From: CBETVX01 sp965539935
Lineage (GTDB): Bacteria > Bacillota > Clostridia > Peptostreptococcales > Caminicellaceae
Direction: 5' to 3'
DNA length: 9,142 nt
Assembly (NCBI GenBank): GCA_965539935.1
Contig: CBETVX010000080.1
Span: 1 to 9,142 of the forward strand
The notes beneath the pieces are model-generated. The model saw only the letters and a program-made list of their open reading frames with translations, did no database searches and was not told the origin of the DNA. A program made the translations under genes and the position numbers. Positions 5,898 through 9,142 of the stretch are shown here, piece by piece (the first letter of the stretch is position 1; each line of letters begins with the position of its first letter).

Positions 5898-6463
5898 AGT
5901 AGTATAATTACAATGCTTTTATACTAGCTTATTGGAGAAGATATTTGTAACTAAGTTAAGAAAAATACTTAGTAATATAAATGGGGTAGAAGATATTTTT
6001 TAAGAGATACTGAAATGGGTGGCTTTGATTTTGAAATTAAAGACCCTAAAAAAGCATTTATAAATTATCAAAAAATGGTAAGATATATGAGTTATTTAAA
6101 ATATCTAAAAAAGAAAATTGGGATATTATTATTAATGATAATTTTGATGTAGAACAGTTAACTGATATATTAACAAATAAAATATCGGATTAACCCCTTG
6201 ATTTTGGACAAAAACTCATTAATGCGTCCATATTCTTAGAATTACTATTAATTTCTTTTACCATTGTTTTATTTGGTTAAGAGTAAAAGGTAAATTAATT
6301 GAGGTTTTTATTATAACTATATATTTACAGGTAATATATTAAAACCTACAAAATTTAATTGTCAAGTAGAGAAAGCATTAAATTATTTCTATCTAAAAAA
6401 ACTAGTTAAATAAATTGTTTTTGGAGCATATGTAGTAGTATATCAAAAAATAGAGGAGAGAAT
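5898..6463. other. Gap with decayed coding fragments, not identified
   Basis: Two plus-strand fragments in different frames look like pieces of one lost gene. The first, about 5995-6080, contains FLRDTEMGGFDFEIKDPKKA. The second, about 6076-6193, contains GKIYELFKISKKENWDIIIN and then DVEQLTDIL before a stop. The end of the second piece recalls the C-terminus of small nucleotide kinases, which is only a weak impression. A third short hydrophobic fragment lies at about 6194-6280. None has its own start signal. Confidence 0.4.
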
Positions 6464-7267
6464 GTGTTGAATATAAGGAAAAAAGTTATTTTCATAGTTG
6501 CATTTCTATTAACACTACTTACTATCTTTTATATAAAAGTAAATACAAAAGAAAATATTAACAAACTTGATCCAGTAGATAATATAGAAAAAGTTGAAGA
6601 AAATATAGATAGTAATTATTTAGTAGAAAACTCTGAGCACTTTGAAATATATTATACAATAGATGACAAAATATATGCTAAACATATATTAAAAATATTA
6701 GAAAAAAATTATGATAAAATAATTATTGACTTAAAACCTAGTCAACTACCTATTATAAAAGTTCGCTTATATCCAACCCAAAAGGATTTTTTCCAATCAA
6801 TACAGGAATATAATAGAAAGGATTGGGTAGTAGGAATTACTTGGGGAAAAGACGAAATAAGAATGTTGTCTCCAAACAATAAGGAAACGAGTCATTCTTA
6901 TAATGAAATTGTTAAAACCGCAATTCATGAATTTACTCATATTGTGTGTATACATTTAAATAGTTATGCTAGTCAACAAAGATGGTTATGGGAAGGGATA
7001 GCTCTATATGAAGCAGGTCAAACTAGAAATTTAGAAAAACTTAGAATAAATAATAATAATTTGCCAAGTTTATTTGAGTTAAATACAAATATAGACTATC
7101 TTTATAACTTAAGCTATAGTTTAATAGAATACATAGTTAATAATTGGGGAATGGAGAAAGTTAGAGAATTAATAGTAGAAAATGGTGATATAGAAAAAGT
7201 TCTACATATAAGCAAAGAAGAATTTGAAAGAGATTGGCATAATTATCTTATAAAAATAATGAAATAA
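6464..7267 (+). CDS. Membrane-anchored zinc metallopeptidase, peptidase MA-like
   Basis: 267 residues. Residues about 7-24 (KVIFIVAFLLTLLTIFYI) form one uncleaved membrane anchor with the basic RKK on its cytoplasmic side, so the rest should face outward. A low-complexity acidic linker (30-57) leads to the catalytic domain. HEFTH at 155-159 is the HExxH zinc site with E156 as catalytic base. WLWEGIALYEAG (174-185) supplies E177 as the likely third zinc ligand, 18 residues after the second histidine, the gluzincin spacing seen in peptidase MA-like proteins. The substrate is unknown; a role in envelope or spore-protein processing is possible. The start is GTG 6464 with AGAGGAGAG (6452-6460) close upstream; TTG 6467 is a near-equal alternative. 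The gene is intact, stands alone, and has no clear terminator. Confidence 0.82.
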   Translation: MLNIRKKVIFIVAFLLTLLTIFYIKVNTKENINKLDPVDNIEKVEENIDSNYLVENSEHFEIYYTIDDKIYAKHILKILEKNYDKIIIDLKPSQLPIIKVRLYPTQKDFFQSIQEYNRKDWVVGITWGKDEIRMLSPNNKETSHSYNEIVKTAIHEFTHIVCIHLNSYASQQRWLWEGIALYEAGQTRNLEKLRINNNNLPSLFELNTNIDYLYNLSYSLIEYIVNNWGMEKVRELIVENGDIEKVLHISKEEFERDWHNYLIKIMK

Positions 7268-7520
7268 TACAGCATGCTAGAGATTGAATATTATGTAATT
7301 ATGGTTGATTTGAAGTAATATATGATTATTATATTTTTATTGTATTATAGAATTATCTAAATAATAAAAATTCAATTTACTATAATAAAAGGATGAAGAC
7401 CTTTTTCTTTGAATTTAGTTTAAAAGAAGGTAGAATAAAATAACATAAAGATATTTATTTAATTTAATAGTTTATATAATTCGCTAAGGCTAAGAAAAAA
7501 TCTAGCAGATTAGTAAAGCT
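7268..7520. other. AT-rich gap between the peptidase gene and the sigK remnant
   Basis: I see no gene or convincing terminator. An imperfect CCTTTTTC/GAAGG pairing near 7400-7430 is too weak to call. The sequence just left of 7521 does not clearly resemble the sigK coding sequence left of 78. Confidence 0.6.
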
Positions 7521-7525
7521 AATGA
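7521..7525 (+). other. AATGA at the edge of the sigK copy, candidate attachment core (right)
   Basis: This is the counterpart of AATGA at 78-82. It marks the left limit of clear similarity between the two sigK 3' ends. It would be the right junction of an element inserted in sigK if the insertion model is correct. Confidence 0.4.
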
Positions 7526-7585
7526 AATTCTAATGACAATAAGGGCGGAAAAAAGATAAAGAATGAAGTATTAATTATACTTATT

Positions 7586-7621
7586 AAAACTGCTGCCCCA
7601 TGGATATGGAGCAGCAGTTTT
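7586..7621 (+). terminator. Terminator hairpin kept in the sigK copy
   Basis: AAAACTGCTGC (7586-7596) pairs with GCAGCAGTTTT (7611-7621), an 11-bp stem. The loop differs from the original, but the pairing is complete, so the hairpin could still work. Confidence 0.75.
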
Positions 7622-7625
7622 GCTA

Positions 7626-8161
7626 TATATAATAATTAAGATGGATAGGGGTAGGGTTTACAAATTTATAATCAAAAATTAATTCTTTAGTAATTAAGCT
7701 TATTTGACTTTCTATCAAATTACTTTTAAAAGTATTTTGACTTAATAATAGATGTATTTAAAAAATTAAATATAAATGAATAAGTTATGACACTTTATGA
7801 TAAAATTTCAAAAAATTTAAGTGGGTATTAAATTTTAAACTAAAAACAGATGATAATTTAACAATATATTGTAAGGTGTTAATCAATATTAGAAGAACAA
7901 GATAAAGCTATTAAAGGATTTGAGAGGATAATTGAGAAAGGTAAAAATAATGGGATATGGTATTATGTGATAGATTATCAATACAAAGGGTGAAAAAATA
8001 AATATAATTTTTTAAAGGTCTAAAAAATTTAGAATAGATATGGTTTATGTATAGTGTGCCTTTGCTAACAGTTTTTGCTCCTCTTAAAAAACTAATCATT
8101 TAAATAAAGCAACCACCCAAAGTAATTTAAATAAAAAATACCCCAACCGGCTCCTAGGCTT
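7626..8161. other. Long AT-rich stretch without an intact gene
   Basis: The only coding-like piece is on the plus strand at about 7890-7991: a frame with LEEQDKAIKGFERIIEKGKN and then WYYVIDYQYKG before TGA. It vaguely recalls a tetratricopeptide-type helix pair, but it has no start signal and no neighbours in frame. A C-rich patch at 8140-8160 followed on the minus strand by a T run could be a weak terminator for the small membrane gene, but I find no good stem. Confidence 0.5.
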
Positions 8162-8353
8162 CTATAATCTATTCAGTTTTAACTTTACAATGGTAATTAA
8201 AATAATAATACTTAAAATAATAGCACTTATAGGGTGTATATAATATCCTTCATAATTTAAATTCCAATCTTGTAATAAAATAAGGTACAATAACGGTGCT
8301 ATTATAATATAAATTACTAATAATTTTAATACTTCAATATTTTTCTTATTCAT
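8162..8353 (-). CDS. Small two-helix membrane protein of unknown function
   Basis: 63 residues with two hydrophobic segments, about 9-27 (LKLLVIYIIIAPLLYLILL) and 40-57 (HPISAIILSIIILITIVK). They are joined by a short polar loop with DWNLNYEGYY, and both ends are basic. I do not recognise a family. Support for a real gene comes from its signals on the minus strand: AGGGAG at 8369-8364, eleven bases before the ATG, and TGC-TATACT (8397-8389), an extended -10 about 35 bases before the start codon. No second frame competes with it. It lies between decayed sequences, so it could be a recent relict or a small immunity/membrane peptide; no function can be assigned. Confidence 0.5.
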   Translation of the reverse strand: MNKKNIEVLKLLVIYIIIAPLLYLILLQDWNLNYEGYYIHPISAIILSIIILITIVKLKLNRL

Positions 8354-8388
8354 AACATTTCGACTCCCTATCTAGACTAATTGATATT

Positions 8389-8397
8389 AGTATAGCA
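8389..8397 (-). promoter_or_regulatory. Extended -10 element for the small membrane gene
   Basis: TGCTATACT on the minus strand fits an extended -10. No good -35 is visible, which is common for extended -10 promoters. Confidence 0.4.
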
Positions 8398-8431
8398 TAA
8401 TAAAATTACCTAGAGTATCTAATTAAATACT

Positions 8432-9060
8432 TTATAATGTCCTTTCATATTGTCTAACAATTTTATAAAAAGTATTTTTCTTAAGTCCTAACTTTTTCAT
8501 AAATTTAACTCCTATAATTTCTTTATTTTTCCATTTGGAATAATTTTTTTAATATAGCAATTTGACCATTATTTAAGAATCTAGATTTATCCTAGGTCGG
8601 CCTAAATGTTTATCTTGTGCTTTGGCCAAAGCTATACCTCAGGTTGCCTTTGCTTAATCTTTTTACGTTCCTGCTTTGCAACATATGAAAGGAGGTTTAA
8701 AAATTGGTCCTACATTAGCTTACCTATATAACCCATTTTTTTAAACTTTCTGCTATCATAAAGAGTTCCGTCTTCTAAAATTATTATAAATGCTCTTAGA
8801 ATATTAGTTATTTTTTCTATTTTTTACAATTGTGTCATAATTTTTACCAAATCTATCAAAGGCATCGATATAGATTATATTACCTTCACGCATAATATTT
8901 TTTATAGCAATATAGTTTAGCCTATCAAAGTTTGCTCCAATCTGTTTATCTATAAAAATGAATCTATATCAATTCCTAATTTTTTCGTTTTTTCTAATTG
9001 TCTACTTTCATTTTGGTATTTTAAACTTACTCTTATATAACCTATTTTATAAATTATCAA
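8432..9060 (-). pseudogene. Small serine recombinase (resolvase/invertase family), broken
   Basis: Read leftward from about 9060, the fragments give in order IGYIRVSLKYQNESRQLEKT, with the serine of the RVS motif that would form the covalent DNA link; then, in another frame, DKQIGANFDRLNY and REGNIIYIDAFDRFGKNYD; then LLSYVAKQERKKIKQRQPEG and GIALAKAQDKHLGRPRI; and finally the helix-turn-helix tail MKKLGLKKNTFYKIVRQYE ending at 8432. These are all the landmarks of a roughly 200-residue TnpR/Hin-type enzyme in correct order. At least two frameshifts and an in-frame TAG interrupt it. It is not the large serine recombinase (SpoIVCA type) that excises skin elements. A TTG near 9060 is a possible old start. 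Confidence 0.85.
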
Positions 9061-9142
9061 ACACCTTTCTAATAAGTTAATATATATCTATATTTTATTA
9101 GAAGAGTTTATAATGATATATAAAAATAACAAACGTTTATAT

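Larger units (their letters stand above)
7521..7625 (+). pseudogene. Decayed second copy of the sigK 3' end and terminator
   Basis: 7521-7575 matches 78-133 of sigK at about 50 of 56 aligned positions. 7576-7625 matches 460-510, the sequence just after the sigK stop including the terminator, at about 45 of 51. The 326 bases between these blocks are deleted, and a lost base in the GGGC(A)GG stretch breaks the frame, so no protein is made. Clear similarity begins at AATGA. A weaker seven-base match (AGATTAG) slightly further upstream could be chance. The preserved terminator hairpin (7586-7596 with 7611-7621) shows that the copied unit extended past the end of the gene. It is best explained as a displaced or duplicated sigK 3' end. 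Confidence 0.85.

Noticed and set aside
6194..6300. Possible insertion-sequence fragment
   Set aside because: I looked on both strands for transposase motifs and terminal inverted repeats and found none I could support.
7911..8099. Minus-strand open frame of 62 codons
   Set aside because: There is no ribosome site or promoter, it has an unusual composition, and it overlaps a better coding-like fragment on the other strand.

Overview
The window is AT-rich DNA with strong AGGAGG-type ribosome binding sites, a sigma-K gene and a SpoVB-type flippase. This suggests an endospore-forming low-GC Firmicute, most likely a clostridium or a relative. The species cannot be named from the sequence. Intact genes are interleaved with clearly broken ones, as expected of an old accessory island or mobile-element remnant.

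Layout. (1) 1-506: the 3' half of sigK, running in from outside the window, and its terminator. (2) about 640-854, minus strand: the 5' end of a group II intron with the rest lost. (3) 2820-1033, minus strand: an SOS operon of a LexA-type DNA-binding domain, a Y-family DNA polymerase and a small partner protein, with a LexA box inside its promoter. (4) 2916-3288: a frameshifted, truncated DNA adenine methylase and a terminator. (5) 3324-3594: a compact unit that looks like an Fst/par-type (type I) toxin-antitoxin locus. It has a 32-residue hydrophobic peptide gene, an antisense RNA promoter, an 18-bp direct repeat at both 5' ends and a shared terminator. (6) 3889-4243: a broken ABC exporter. 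(7) 4335-5897: an intact SpoVB-like flippase. (8) 6464-7267: an intact membrane-anchored zinc peptidase. (9) 7521-7625: a second, decayed copy of the sigK 3' end with its terminator. (10) 8353-8162, minus strand: a small membrane protein. (11) 9060-8432, minus strand: a wrecked small serine recombinase.

The main interpretation is that the two sigK 3' ends bracket an insertion. Recognisable homology between the copies starts at an AATGA sequence in the IENEIL codons, which is, from memory, the core at which the B. subtilis skin element recombines in sigK. The roughly 7.4 kb between them can be read as an element that entered sigK there and supplied a replacement 3' end, while the original end was pushed downstream and decayed. 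Excision would then reunite sigK with a dead 3' end, which would lock the element in. The toxin-antitoxin candidate inside would be a second retention device. This is inference: upstream sequence and comparative genomes are needed to test it.
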